DNA of 64,000 nucleotides, from positions 3,789,861-3,853,860 of the forward strand of contig NC_072467.1 in NCBI RefSeq assembly GCF_027596085.1. The letters are read 5' to 3'. This DNA comes from Anoplopoma fimbria. Its lineage: Eukaryota; Chordata; Actinopteri; Perciformes; Anoplopomatidae. Positions 1 through 12,700 of the stretch are shown here, in pieces (position 1 is the stretch's first letter; each line of letters starts with the position of its first letter). The notes below the pieces were generated by a model. It saw only the letters and a list, made by a program, of their open reading frames with translations, did no database searches and was not told where the DNA came from. Both the position numbers and the translations under genes were made by a program.

Positions 1-3000
1 CGTGTTTCATCCCGTTTCCTCCATGGCATCGGCCCTGCATCCTCTCCCTCTCCCACCCTCTCCTTGCTGGTGCTCCACTCGACACTACCCATTTATTTCC
101 ACCGACCCAACACCCTCCACAGCCCTCACTCTCCCCCTAACAGGCAGGGCTGCTGTGGATGACACGTATCCAGCTGAGAGCAGCCATGCAGGGTCGATGG
201 ACCGCAGTACACCGAGAGGAGAGATCGCCCCATAACCCAGCTCTATGTGTGTGTGTTTTCTGTTTTCTTTCCTCTTTGTGCGTGTGTTTTCATGTGTGTG
301 CTTGTTTATCTGTCTATAGTGCACCTCACAGTATGGGGAGACCCTATATGTGCATGTGTGTGTTCTGTAATTTTTTTGAGAAATGGAGGTGGGAGGTGGA
401 GTATCAGTACCTTTGTTATTGCAGAACAACATACCGCTTATTAGATCTGCAAACTATCAGAGGTTTATCAGTTAATTCATCCAATTGCTTTGTGCTCTCT
501 TTCGTCTCTCTCTCCTTCTACATCTCCCTCTCTTATGCCAAATAAGTACAGTGCAACTCATTACTTTCTGGAAATGTGTGAAAAGCTTTTACTACTTTTT
601 CTTTGACCCTCAAAACAATTACGTGCATGTGCGTCTATGCATGGTGTCCCGGACTTCTGAGAGTCTAACAGTTGCAAGCGGCTGTGGCCATTAATTATTT
701 ATGATGTGCATTTTAGGCAGGAAAGACTGATGATTCATAAATAGGACAAAACACAAAAGCCAAACATCTAGCAAGACATGATGCCCATCCCGCTATCCTT
801 TTTTAAAGCACACCAATCCACGTGGTGAAATAAAATCTACTTCTGTACGTTCTGTACATTCACTGAAAACAGACTTTAGAAATCTGTGGAGGGTGACGAT
901 GGCAAACTTGGGTTAAAGCGCCTGAAACGCCAATTACCAATCAAAATAATAATCAGGTATTCTGATCTCAGATGACTATTGATGGTCCGTTCACACAGTC
1001 AGACTGAAGCCAACCTTTCCTGTATGGATTAATCAGTCCATTTCGTGACCGGCATTAGGTTCAAAGGGCAAATGCGTATCATGTTAGAAACATACAAATT
1101 GATTTCTTGGACCTTACAGACAGATGAAATTGAAAAGATTTAACCGCATAATCATTGATCTTTGCTTGACAAAAGAACTGCAGCTCCACGTTTTGTAGCG
1201 TGCAATCCACATGCTGTAATAGATGAAGAAGTACATTTACGATGACAATGGTATTAACTCTCACAAGAAGAGGTGTGCTTCAGGTGCACACAGACTAAAC
1301 TATGCTCTCATGTACAGTGGGTACTCCAAAGGGATACTACACTAAAAGAGCTTTTAACCTTTGAGCACCACACAAAGTCCAAAGTGTGAGTACTCGGAGT
1401 TGTGGACTGTTTTACTAAGTACATTTTACTACAGTGAGACCTCCAAAATGACTTGGAACATGAGTTTACTGCTACATTGATGGAAAATGAATCAATAATT
1501 ATATTAAATGATCCATTTCATTTTATATCAAACAGTGATGCCAACAACCGCTGGCTCAAGCATCTGAAATATGCAGATTTTCATATTTTCTGTCATTTTG
1601 TCATTGTAAATCGAATATGCTTGGATTTTGGAATGCTGCACAAAACAAACAATTTGATGACATCTGTTTGGGCTGAGTTCTCATTTCTGTCATTTTATAG
1701 ACCAAAATTCTAGAAGAACTGAGATAGAATATACAGAATAAAGAAAAGAATTGTTATTTGCAGCCCCAGTTGTATCTGTTATGGCTTTCCGTTGAGTTAC
1801 AGTCAGTTGTCTCTGTCTTCATCGACTTCACAATGGGTTTCCCCTGAGCTTTGGTGGTCCACAGCTCATCTGACATGGCCTGATTCAAAACGGCTGCTCA
1901 GCCTAAAAACAGACTAGGGTTGTGTGAAAGCATTCATCAGATTCGCTTTCCATCAATGTAGAGGGCGGCGGGCCTGTCAGAAGGAGAATTACCTCTCCGT
2001 GGATGGCATCTATCAACTTAACAGTCATGTAATGACCCTGAGAGTCATCATGTAGCATCAGTCAACCTCTTCATGGCGCGGTAGCTGCTGCATCCTACTT
2101 AATTCATGTTCACACCCAACCAGTCTGTTGTCACTGCGGTCGATATGTGAGGTGTACAGAGTGTTGCAATGGACAGGTAGCGAGTAATGGAGAGTATTCA
2201 CTACCTCAGACAGTTCGAAGAATAAATAGAATTGCTTCGGACAAAGACACAAGACTCCTAAGTAGAAATTATTTTGGTGGATTCAGGTAAGGTAGTGATG
2301 TGTAAATTACTGCAGTCATTCTTATTATATAACCCTCCCACATTTGAGGTTATCATTGTTTGTTCCAACTGCAGCATTAAAAGTTCAACCTATTGTATTG
2401 AAACTTTGACCTAAGCAATAACACTATGACAATTTGGTCATTATTTGGTATTTTGAAAAAGGTATGGCTAGTATGTCTTGTAAAGAAAACATTTATTTGG
2501 GTTTTCATTCATTTTTTGCTGTCCTGAGTTAGTGTCTTATATCTCATATATTGATAATGATAGTTATCCATTTATCTCTTTGTAAGTTATAGGGGAACAA
2601 AAAAACAATACAATATTTTAAAGACGTATGTTTATACATATAAGAGCTTTATGCATCTACTGTATGTAGTTCAATATGTCAGTTTGAAATTGGAGTTGCA
2701 CAGACTCCAGATCTGTTGGCTCCGCCCTTCTATTTCTTTGTATGTGCCTTGCAGAAATCTAAACTTTTCAGGAAATTAACAACAGTTTTACATATTATAA
2801 TAATGCTTGTATATTATGTGCATTTAAATTGATCATGTAATAATTGATTGATCTTTGTTAACCATGCTAAATCCCAAGATTGTCTAGATGTGAGACATGA
2901 AAAAAGATAATGTAAAGTACACACTAAAAGAGCAAATGTTTTGCAGAATGCTGTATACAATATAGTTATTGATCATTTCTCTGTTATGTTAACAGCTTAC

Positions 3001-3864
3001 ATGTAGTTCTCAGGTTTGTAGACAATGCCCACACAGCAGCTAGGAAAAGCTGTCTGGTCTGTTTGAGAGAGTTCGACCTGCGCGTTAGGAGTGATTTTCT
3101 ACAGTGGTTACTGTACCTGATGCAAGAGGGGGAAAGTTTAACAAGGTTACTGTGCCTGTAATGTAATCATAACCTTAGGGAAATGTTATTTAATGGTGGA
3201 CAATTTCAATGGTTTTCACACTAAAATAAACAATTTCATTTTATTAATTAATCCCAAAAACATTTAGTATTTAAATTGCAATGGATAAAATCATTTAACA
3301 TGTGCCATTGCTGACCTAAGGATGTAGAATGGCAGACTATTGGTATGTGCCATATTCACTGTTTTATTGATGTGCCTTGGGCCTGAAACAATAGGTCAAA
3401 AATATACCAATGGGAGCTGTAACTAAATATCCTAACACTCCATCTGTTTGGTGTAATATCACACATACACACACACACATAAGTGAAAAAAGTCCAACAC
3501 CACCACCAACTAAGATATCACCCGCACTCACATACATATAGATGTGCTTAGTTGATTGAGTTCATCCTAAACATTGACCCAATTTTGCATCTTTGCCTGG
3601 AATTGATCATGCTGAGCTTTTAATTATTAGATATTTCAACTTGCACTTAATAATTCACTGAGTCACTGAGTTAATAATGCACTGAGTCAGTTAAAACTAA
3701 ATGGAATGCCAAACTATATTCAACAGACATTACAAGTTTCTTGGTATGTCGCTGCTGAGTCAGCTGCTCTCAGAGTGGCGCATTGTACAGTAGCCACCGG
3801 ATGACCTGTAAGCCACTTCTCACTATCCATCTCAAACACACACACTCTCTCACACGCGCACTCT
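1..3864. other. Gene-free stretch at the left edge
   Basis: The first 240 bases are GC-richer and contain an acceptor-like CCCCCTAACAG at about 131-141, possibly part of a neighbouring transcript, but no domain is recognisable. The remainder is AT-rich single-copy-looking sequence with no gene. Confidence 0.5.
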
Positions 3865-3895
<31 letters not shown>

Positions 3896-4002
3896 ACACC
3901 GCTTCCCTCCTCACCCTCATCATTTATTAAAGAGTCTGATCTCTCTGAGACACACCATCACAGCTGTACATCCCACTGCCCTTTCACTGCCTCATCCCCT
4001 GA

Positions 4003-4006
<4 letters not shown>

Positions 4007-4099
<93 letters not shown>
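4007..4099. repeat. (TG)n microsatellite, 93 bp
   Basis: An essentially pure TG run, preceded by a (CA)n run at 3865-3890. Frames through it read Cys-Val or Thr-His and are not genes. Confidence 0.97.
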
Positions 4100-4100
<1 letters not shown>

Positions 4101-4160
4101 CCGTCTGTGCATGTAGGGAAGGATGGATGTCAATGAACACACAGTGTGGTGCTTACGCTG

Positions 4161-4211
4161 TGTGTGTGCATACATGTGTGTGCATACATGTGTGTGCATA
4201 CATGTGTGTGC
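4161..4211. repeat. 14-bp tandem repeat, about 3.5 units
   Basis: The unit GTGTGTGCATACAT is repeated just downstream of the large TG tract. Confidence 0.9.
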
Positions 4212-4831
4212 GCGGCTCAGTGTGTGTTGTGAGTGACTGTTGTTGCTGATGAGAGGTGAGCTGTGGGAAGCAGCAGTGGTTTCCAGTCTCTTCCCTGTTT
4301 CCTCACTAGAGCATAACAGTGTAAGAAATATGTGGAGCGGAGCAACCGTAGTAATGAAAAAACTTCAAAAGCCAAGAACTTCAGGAAGCCTTCAGGAATA
4401 GAATGAAGGACTTGGTTTATGATATTAATTTGATTTGATTATTGTAGTGAATCCCAATCCAAAACATTAGTTGTATTTCATGGTTGTGATTAACAAAAAC
4501 AATTTGCAGAAGCATCATCATGGTTTGATCAGTGTATCCTCACATGCTGCCCTGGTTGTCATGGAGATATTTTGCAGGATAGCTACAACAGGCCACATAT
4601 ACCTGTTGCTATATCTAAAACTTAAAAAATCCAGCTGGCAAACTCAGTTGCATGTAACAATATCAATAGTTTATAAAAAATATGAAATATATGTTATGAA
4701 GAAGTTGACAGTAAACTCACAACTGAATCTTGCAACACTGGAGCATTGGTGTTGTATTCTTTTACATTTTTTCTATGGAAATGGTGGTGCATGTAGATGC
4801 AACGTCTAGTAACTCCCACAAATTTAGCAAC

Positions 4832-5090
4832 ATCTATACCGATACCTGGGCTTTAGGTATCGCCTTATAATGAGTACCGATCCGATACCAGTGTTTAATT
4901 AATAAGCTGTATAAGTCACTGTGGGTCGGAACTTAAAGAGGACTTCCGTATATTGTATTGTATATAATGTATATAGTATAAGAACTTAGAACAGAACTGA
5001 ATAGGTTGGCCCTATTTTCACCAATACCAGATCCAGCTATTTGAGTCAATATTGGCCCCATATCTGATCCGGTATCAGTGCATCCCTTGT
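4832..5090 (-). mobile_element. Decayed hAT-like non-autonomous element (GATACCGG family)
   Basis: CCGATACCTGGGCTTTAGG, GTACCGATCCGATACCAGTG and, at the other end, GATCCGGTATCAGTGCATCC belong to the fish repeat family rich in GATACCGG/CCGGTATC with GTGCATCCCT termini. The copy is internally decayed. The piece 4838-4917 aligns by eye, inverted, to 26262-26325. Confidence 0.55.
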
Positions 5091-7892
5091 CACGTTAACA
5101 ACAGCAACAACACATTTCCTGTCTTCTTTTACCTTCTTTTTCTTCAAATACCCAAAGCCGGCAAGCAAAAACCAGCAAGCAATTTCGTAACTGGGAGATT
5201 AGACAGTGGGGCGTATTCTTTACAACAGTGACCTGTCTTGTTAATCTTATTAAGTATAGATGCTAATTTGTGGGGATGAGCTGAAAACACGTAGAAAGGA
5301 ACTATGCTTTAATATTAGCCCCACTTTGAGCATAAAAGACCGAGGAATGCACGAGGAGTCCGACTGTATGACGCCTAATTGCTTGTCAGGAAGTTGATAG
5401 CTCTAATGAATATTGGAAAGAGGTCACAACAAAGTTAAAACCCTTACCACGCTGGAAGCTTTATTATGAATTATTAAGAATGTGTGAATGACAAAAAGAT
5501 GCTTAAGATGTTGACTTAACTAACGGCATAGAAGTGATAGTGAGGTGTGATTATAATCTGGTGGTGTCTGAAGCTTTAAATATCATAACAGTTTCTACTT
5601 GTAAGTGATTTTTTGAGATTGATTTGATTAAATTATTTTGAGCAAGTTATTGTATAAATTTGTTTATGCACAAACCAGACATTGATTATGAGTTACCTAC
5701 CTGTTTTATAAGTGTATTACACTCCTCTTGGCTCTACTGAGATTAGGTCCCATTTTTCCGTCCCCTTGTCTTCAGCGTTGAGAGACACATGAAACGAGAA
5801 AGAGAAAGAATAAAGTGAAAGAGGGCAATTCAGCAACAATTTTTATAATGTATTCAAATGTGACCTTTCTAAGCATTGTGTTTAATGTCATGTTAGTTTC
5901 ACCTATGGTTTGTTTTAAAAGTGAAAACAGCTAAAAAAAAGAGTTAAATCAGCCATGTAACTTTAATGTGAATCCAGCACCATGGACAGCAACATTAAGA
6001 AGCTCTTACATGCTGTTCTCTGAAACACCAGATCTTCAAAATTGTTCATACCAACACTCTTAAAATACACTGAAAACTTGTAAAATGTATTATTTATATA
6101 ACATATGGCACAGAACCACCACTAGTAAGTCAAGTTTTTTGCTAAGCATTTGTTAATATTTACAAAATGTTCTTGAAGAACAGTTACAATGCTTTACATA
6201 TTGTTTGTGTGTTATCTCACAAATAATTCATTATTAAGTCTTAGTAATAAATTAATTATTATTGATTATCAATTAATCATGAACACATTGTTTCCTAGGG
6301 GCGTTTGACTATTCATATATTCACCAACATATTTAAACACAAACGTATTATATTCATATTCAAAAGAACAGATTAAAGCCAATACGTATATAGAATTTGA
6401 AAATGTCTGGCGTTAGTGCCCTGGCAGAAAGCACTGCATGGCCTTACTGTAATGAACAAACATCTAGACTGATAAGAAACGATAACAAAGACACGTACAT
6501 CAAGTGTACGATGGGATGCTTGGAATATCTGGGAAAATGAAAGCGAATAGATCAGTACACCAAAATGGCCTCCCATTAGAAGGATTTGTATTGCTGTTTA
6601 ATATTTGGAGCATGGTGTGCGGATCTATCTTATCTGGATCTTGAACAGTCATAAAACACCTAGACTGCACCAATTTTTGGGATTGTGTCTATTGTAGTTT
6701 TCGAACGCCACACAATTTTGGAAAAATACGGAAAACTGCAAAATGTGATATTTATCAATTAAATCTTAATCTCAGGGTTGCTACGGAGTTAATATAAATG
6801 AATAAATGATGATTAACTTCGTCGATTGACGTTTTACATTTAATTTAGTCCAAATCAGCAGCTGAGAGTTTGAGAAACACCATTGAAGATTGAGAAGCAT
6901 CTTTATATAAGTTCTAATCTAAATCATATTTAGATCTTAAAAATAAGATACTTCAACCCAAGATTATTTTATTATGTGATTTAAATTTATTTGGCCTAGG
7001 AACATCAAACTAATTTACATCTGGAAATGGCATTGTTTCACCTGACGGCTCTGATGGGCAGATGGAAGGTTAAGCTGTATGCAAGATGTCTTTGATGTCT
7101 CTGGTGGTCGGTGGGGGGTTCAGAGATCACCCTTCAGGGTCAAAGACCAGAGTCAAAGTCCTGTGTGAGACTCGTCAGAGCAGTGTCTTCTGGTTGCTTT
7201 ATCTTCTTGAGAAAAGGGGTAGCAGTTGTATGTGGGCAATAGCAAACCACTCCCATCTTACTAACTATTTTGATTACATCCTTTAACCTTACTTTATCGA
7301 ATTAATACTAAGCAGTCTATATAATTCTTCCATATTTGAACTCAGTGCTATCTCAGCTGCAGAATGATACCAAATAGTATTTATATAAATCACTGAATAA
7401 AACCTGATCCATTAAAGACAGAATTAATTAAACAATTACACAGCATAGATATAAATTGTTATCATGACACAGACAGAGCTATGTAGATATACATGTATGT
7501 GTACCTATATGCATAATAAATGAATGGATAACATTAATCTCAACATTTCAGCACCAATCAGTGTCCTGTGTGTGAGACAAGAAAAGGGGGAGAAAGAGAG
7601 TTCCTTCCCCCCTCTGTTGTCCTGTGCTGTGTTTGAGAGAAGGTTATATGGCAGGAAACTTATAAACTCAGACATTTTAATGTATATAATAAGATATAGG
7701 GACTTACTACGACTAGGAGTAAAATATAAAATACGGGTTTCTTTAAATTGTTTATTACAATTTTATGCTTAGTTATGTCCTCTGGAATGTGAATGATCGT
7801 AAAAAACACAAAGATGGAGTCATAAAACATCGAGTGAACCCAAAAGGTTACCCCAAGTCTTATTTTAAGATAGTCCAGGCAGGGTAAAAACA
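5091..7892. other. AT-rich stretch without recognisable content
   Basis: No repeat family, RNA gene or exon could be identified. Frames are short and interrupted. Confidence 0.5.
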
Positions 7893-7962
7893 GAGTCCAA
7901 CCCCTATAGTGGTTGGACTCCTGACCACCTATGAGGGCACTTATAAGAGCCCTTATAGGTGG
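7893..7962. other. Two adjacent strong stem-loops
   Basis: Hairpin 1: GAGTCCAACC (7893-7902), 8-base loop, GGTTGGACTC (7911-7920), a perfect 10-bp stem. Hairpin 2: CCACCTATGAGGGC (7925-7938), 10-base loop, GCCCTTATAGGTGG (7949-7962), 14 pairs with a single non-Watson-Crick position that is a G-U wobble in RNA. They are only 4 bases apart. This may be a structured RNA fragment or a relic of a mobile element's inverted repeat; I do not recognise a family. Confidence 0.5.
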
Positions 7963-8394
7963 TGAGAGCAGTTCTGGAAGGAAGTTGATAAATTCAGATT
8001 GTCTCATAGACACCTAAGTTTATAATGTCTTGGTGGATGTCTGCTATACTATAATCTACAAACTGCATATTCTTCCAAGAAATAATCCTGTCATTAGAAT
8101 AATCTGTAAAATGCAGTTTCTCCATGAGTTGATGATAATTCATTATGATAATTTATCACCTTTAATTGGAATCATGTTGTGATGAATATTATTGTGAAAC
8201 ACAATTATGTGTAAATCATTTATTTAAACTGACAAGCACATACCAACTCAAATATATGAGAAAATGTGATTATTTTGCTCTAAAGTTTTTAACTAAAAGA
8301 AAAAAATACTTAGTACTTTACATTTGTTAAGTATTTAGTTCACAAAGGACTTTACAAAACAAAATGGGTATTTCAGATTAGTAGTATATCGTAT

Positions 8395-8492
8395 TTAGAT
8401 AGTATTTATTTAATGAATTAACTGAAAACATGCTATGTTGAGATATGAATTTGGCTATGTGATAGAAGTCATGTCCATATTGTCCAGCCCTG
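8395..8492 (+). mobile_element. Terminal fragment of a 'cagggctgg..atatgg' MITE-like repeat
   Basis: AGATATGAATTTGGCTATGT, GAAGTCATGTCCATATTG and TCCAGCCCTG match one end of a common fish repeat (usually seen as CAGGGCTGGACGATATGG). Only one terminus is evident. Confidence 0.4.
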
Positions 8493-10309
8493 CTTTGGGA
8501 TAAGGTACAATTTCAGGATACATTCAGAAGACATTTCAATATGCCACCGTATAGTACTACATGAAATTCACTGAGTGAAACGTATATTACAAAAGTAATA
8601 CTTAAATTGCAATTTAACAAGCAACAATATTAACACACTCTTTAAACTATACTAAAGCAGAGTTAAAATATCCTCAAAAACAACAGTACTTATTGTACCA
8701 CAGGTAGAGTTAAGTATAAGTGTTAGTGTACTTTTCAGAATTAAATCATAATACTGATAATTAATTAGAATAAACTACGTATGAATTAACTAAAAAGTAC
8801 TACGTAGACTCAAGCACTTATACAGGTTTACTCAAAGAAGCATGCTTTTAATAAGAATATCAAAGTCAGGTAAAAATATAAATCTACTTTAATAATTACA
8901 CTTTAGACTTCACGACCAGCACATCAAGGACTGCCAAGCTAAAACGTCACATCTTAGTATGTGAAAGCAAGTGAAAAGAACTAAAAATATATTGAAAATA
9001 TACAGTGAAATTGTGGCACACATTTCTAAAAAAGTCATGCTGAAAATACGTGTTTAATTTGTACAAAGTTATTCCTCCATCAGCTTTGGCATCAACCAGG
9101 CCAACATCTGCTGTCTGTCATTAAGTTGGTCCTTACAGATCTCAATTGATCCATTCCATTGTCTTATCTGGATGATATTGTACTTCAATCTTTCAGTGAC
9201 CATGCCACCTTCTTGCCATATCTTTTGTATCTGCTTTGGTAAAACACCATTACTCAAAACTCCAGCCGTTCTGGACCTCTATAACCTGGTTGTAACACAT
9301 CTCAGATCAAGATATTTTAAATATCAATCTCCTCTCGTAAACTTGAAAAGTAAAAAGTGTTGTCCTTCATGCAGCATGATGGCTGAGGTCAGCTGAAATT
9401 TGACTTGATTAAAATGAATTCCAATAGTGACAAAATGTCCATAGAAAGCACTCTTAGCGCATAATCCACAATTTTGCAGTCTATCCATGTCCTCGGTGAT
9501 TACTGTGTGTTCCAGACACTCATATTTTCACCAGGAAATATTAAAACACACTTCTTTCTCAGTCCTATTGCACATTACGAGCAGGTGTGTTTACAAAGTG
9601 TGCCTTGTAGAGTAATATGGTCGGAGAGCAGAGAAGTGGATTATGATGCAGGTGTGGTTTCAGAAATTTCTATGGATATTCGAAGACGTTTTTCCAAAAG
9701 GGAAACTGACATGAATTCTATAGCTGACCACAGCCGGCATCCAGTGTGCTCCATGAAACTTATTACAGCTACATTTCAGGGCTTATAGGGGCAGAGTATT
9801 TGATACTCCAAAAAGTATTGTGATAATTTCTGCATCCAGAGAGCTGCCTTTCAGAGAACATGCAGCCTTACGGCCTTACCCCACAACTGACTGTACTTTT
9901 TCTTTCTTTAACTGTATCTATGCTCAGGATTTAAACTTGAGCTGTTGGAAGTCAATAAGAAATTATTGATCTTAGCTAACTGTGTGATGTTGACACACGT
10001 CACCAGATTCTGTATTTATCAAACGCATTACTAAACAGATAAAATCAATCACAGATAACCATCAGCAACTCGCAATAATCTTCAATCAGCACTGCTTGTC
10101 CCTCCAAAATCTATGTCACATCACACACTTACATCCGCACATAACTCGTCTGCCAATACAACTGGAGGACATCACCGTTGCAGGGGCTTACTTTTCCTTT
10201 ATGCACTGAGCTAGTTCACTGCTGACGACAAGGTTCTGTACTGTATGCAGTCCACTGAGTGGTGCTGAGTAGAAGCTACAAGGTTATACACTCACACACA
10301 CAAAACATA

Positions 10310-10310
<1 letters not shown>
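8493..10310. other. AT-rich stretch, one unexplained minus-strand frame
   Basis: A minus-strand frame at 9069-9257 (TTG start) has a balanced, protein-like composition (KQIQKIWQEGG, QWNGSIEICKDQLNDRQQML) but no family I recognise. Otherwise nothing is seen. Confidence 0.45.

Positions 10311-10397
<87 letters not shown>
10311..10397. repeat. (AC)n microsatellite, 87 bp
   Basis: Pure AC run; a smaller one (26 bp) follows at 10638-10663. Confidence 0.97.
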
Positions 10398-10399
<2 letters not shown>

Positions 10400-12366
10400 G
10401 ATGCACAAACAACAAGCTTATGTACGCACAATCATCACCAGAAAAAAATACTGAAATTGAAGACCAAATTACTGACAGACAATTGTCCCCTGACTCTCAC
10501 ATAGATATATATTCTCCTAACAGACATGCACATACAAACACAATTATAAAGAAGCATATCTTTAAGGCTTAACAAGGCAACCAAATGCCCACCCACACTT
10601 GCGACCCCCCTCCTACACCGTGTTTGACCCTCCAATGCACACACACACACACACACACACACAATGATTAAACTGCACATATTAAATGATGAACACATGT
10701 ATGAAATTACACTTTATTACGCAACAGGTTACACACACTTTTGGGCACAAACATCTGAAATCTGCATATAGACACAAACACATTGCAATCGATCAGAAAA
10801 GCAAAAAGTCAGAGGCAAACTAACGCAAGATACAGAGATCTCAAAATATATTAAACATAAATATCTGATGACCCCACCCCTAAAGAAAAGAAAAATTATC
10901 CAGATTCTGCATTCACTAATGCTTCCATTACTTACTGCCTCACAACAAATGCATCATTACTATTATCATTGTTATTAGTGTTATTATCATTATTTGTATA
11001 TCTGCTATGGCACCAAGCCTCACAGATATCTAGCTGTAAAGTCAATGCCCACCCCTCCTCTGAGTAAATGTTTGTTCTTTCTCTAATAGAGCATTCAAAG
11101 ACTAAGTGTTAATTTAATATTCTCACTACTCTTACTTTAGTAAGCCATCTTCTGATGTTGATATTGAAATTCCGATACAGTTATAGCTATAGTTAGCAAT
11201 GATCACAGATGAAAATACACCATGATTTGGTAAAATCTTCTTACATAGAATACTGCTGACAGTTTTCAATCCAAATATGTGATGATTAAACAGGAACATG
11301 GTGTTATCCTTGTTGGTTCTATGCCTTTTTGGCAAAGTTTTACCTTTTTGATTCAGGAAAAGAGAAAATAAAAATGTACATTAACATCCAAGCCAAAGTT
11401 ATTTATAGGCTCATCAGTGAATAGCCTGTACTTAATCATGGGTGGTGTTTGGTAGGAAATATGGTCCTTTGAGGTGTACATACAATTCATGTGATGGCTA
11501 AGGATTAATATACCACATATAAGCAAAACTTTATGTAGGTATGTGTCTTTTTTATTTAATTAACAATAATAGGAAATAAATGAACTGTATGTACAAAATG
11601 TATGGCCACACTAAGCTCACTATTGAGTCAAATGGAGACAAACCTGCAGGAATACAGCTCACTGGCCTTGTTTTTTTCGTTTGTTTTCAGAATTCTAACA
11701 TGTTATTTGGAGTCTCAGGTAAAAAAAACAAAAAAAAAACAGAAGTTCCATCACACCTTAAGCTTGACTGTCTGTGGAAAATATGAAACTGCTGGTGCAC
11801 CAATACGAGTCTTTTGTCTAAAGTCTGGGTACGTGATGACATTTTGGACATTTAGGTGCCTCTTCTGAAAGGTGTAAAGTGCTTGCTGAGAAGCGAGAAC
11901 AGAAAGTCATTCCAATGATCATCAGTGACCACAAACGTTGATCAGATCCACCTGTACGCCTGTTTCCAGAGACTACCCGCCCATCCTTCCTCCAGGAAGC
12001 GGGACATGGCTTGTTGCGGTCTGGCTGAACCCAAATAACTTAAAATACGCAACTGCAGATACTCTTTGTTTCACCTTCTCTGTCTCCATCATGCATCTGC
12101 TGCAGAGTCACAGCTTTTTCATTTCCCTTTTTATCAAAAACCTGCGATCTGTAGATGCGTCTGATTGGAATAAAAACACAGGAACCACATGTATGAGGTA
12201 CAAGTGGGTGTTTAAATCCTGCGTAAAGTTCAAAGCAAATTGTTCCCCATCGTAGGATTGGCTGGTGAGCGCTTGCACGGTCCCGGACTGACAATTTTTT
12301 CTCTGCACTCTGTCGCCTGGTCCGAAACCTTAACACTGCAAAAGGAATATGTTATATTTGACCTAC

Positions 12367-12458
12367 CTTTGACGACTTGGATCTTTCAAAGGTGGCGCAC
12401 AAATCTTCAGCCGCTGGAAGTTTGACTTAGTCTACTCCTGATCCCTCGGAGGAGACGC

Positions 12459-12502
<44 letters not shown>

Positions 12503-12537
12503 GGCGCCACTGCTGTGTGTGTGTGTGTGTGAGAGAG

Positions 12538-12593
<56 letters not shown>

Positions 12594-12600
12594 CAGACGT
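12367..12600 (-). other. Candidate non-coding first exon on the minus strand
   Basis: Read on the minus strand, the stretch ends GTCGTCAAAG|GTAGGT, a good splice donor whose GT falls at 12366-12365. It contains two long (CT)n runs and an (AC)9 run, typical of some vertebrate 5' UTRs. The 5' end is a guess. No downstream acceptor or coding exon on the minus strand could be found between 1 and 12300, so the transcript, if real, has distant exons or is non-coding. Confidence 0.3.
12462..12588. repeat. Compound (GA)n-(TG)n-(GA)n microsatellite
   Basis: GA run at 12462-12498, a short unique spacer, TG run at 12513-12530, GA run at 12531-12588. It lies inside the candidate minus-strand first exon, where it would read as CT/AC/CT. 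Confidence 0.95.
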
Positions 12601-12700
12601 GTACAGCCGTAGCCCCTTGCCAAAGGATGCTTCAGTCTCCTAGCAACAACAATCGATCCGGCAGGGAGACATTTTTATTGGATAAAAAGAAAACTTAGCC

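Larger units (their letters stand above)
11930..12700 (-). promoter_or_regulatory. CpG-richer candidate promoter block
   Basis: This block has visibly more CpG than its AT-rich surroundings. It has three ATTGG sites on the + strand (12164-12168, 12257-12261, 12677-12681), i.e. CCAAT boxes for leftward transcription. An X-box-like GTCTCCTAGCAAC lies at 12635-12647. Together with the donor at 12366 it suggests a leftward promoter. Its orientation and activity are inference. Confidence 0.3.

Noticed and set aside
1..240. GC-richer left edge with acceptor-like CCCCCTAACAG
   Set aside because: Suggestive of a neighbouring exon or UTR, but no recognisable protein or donor. Kept only as a note in the stretch description.
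3783..4249. Frames through the TG/CA tract (Cys-Val or Thr-His repeats), here and at the other CA/TG loci
   Set aside because: They are read-through of dinucleotide repeats, which lack stops in some frames. No start context, domain or splice structure supports coding.
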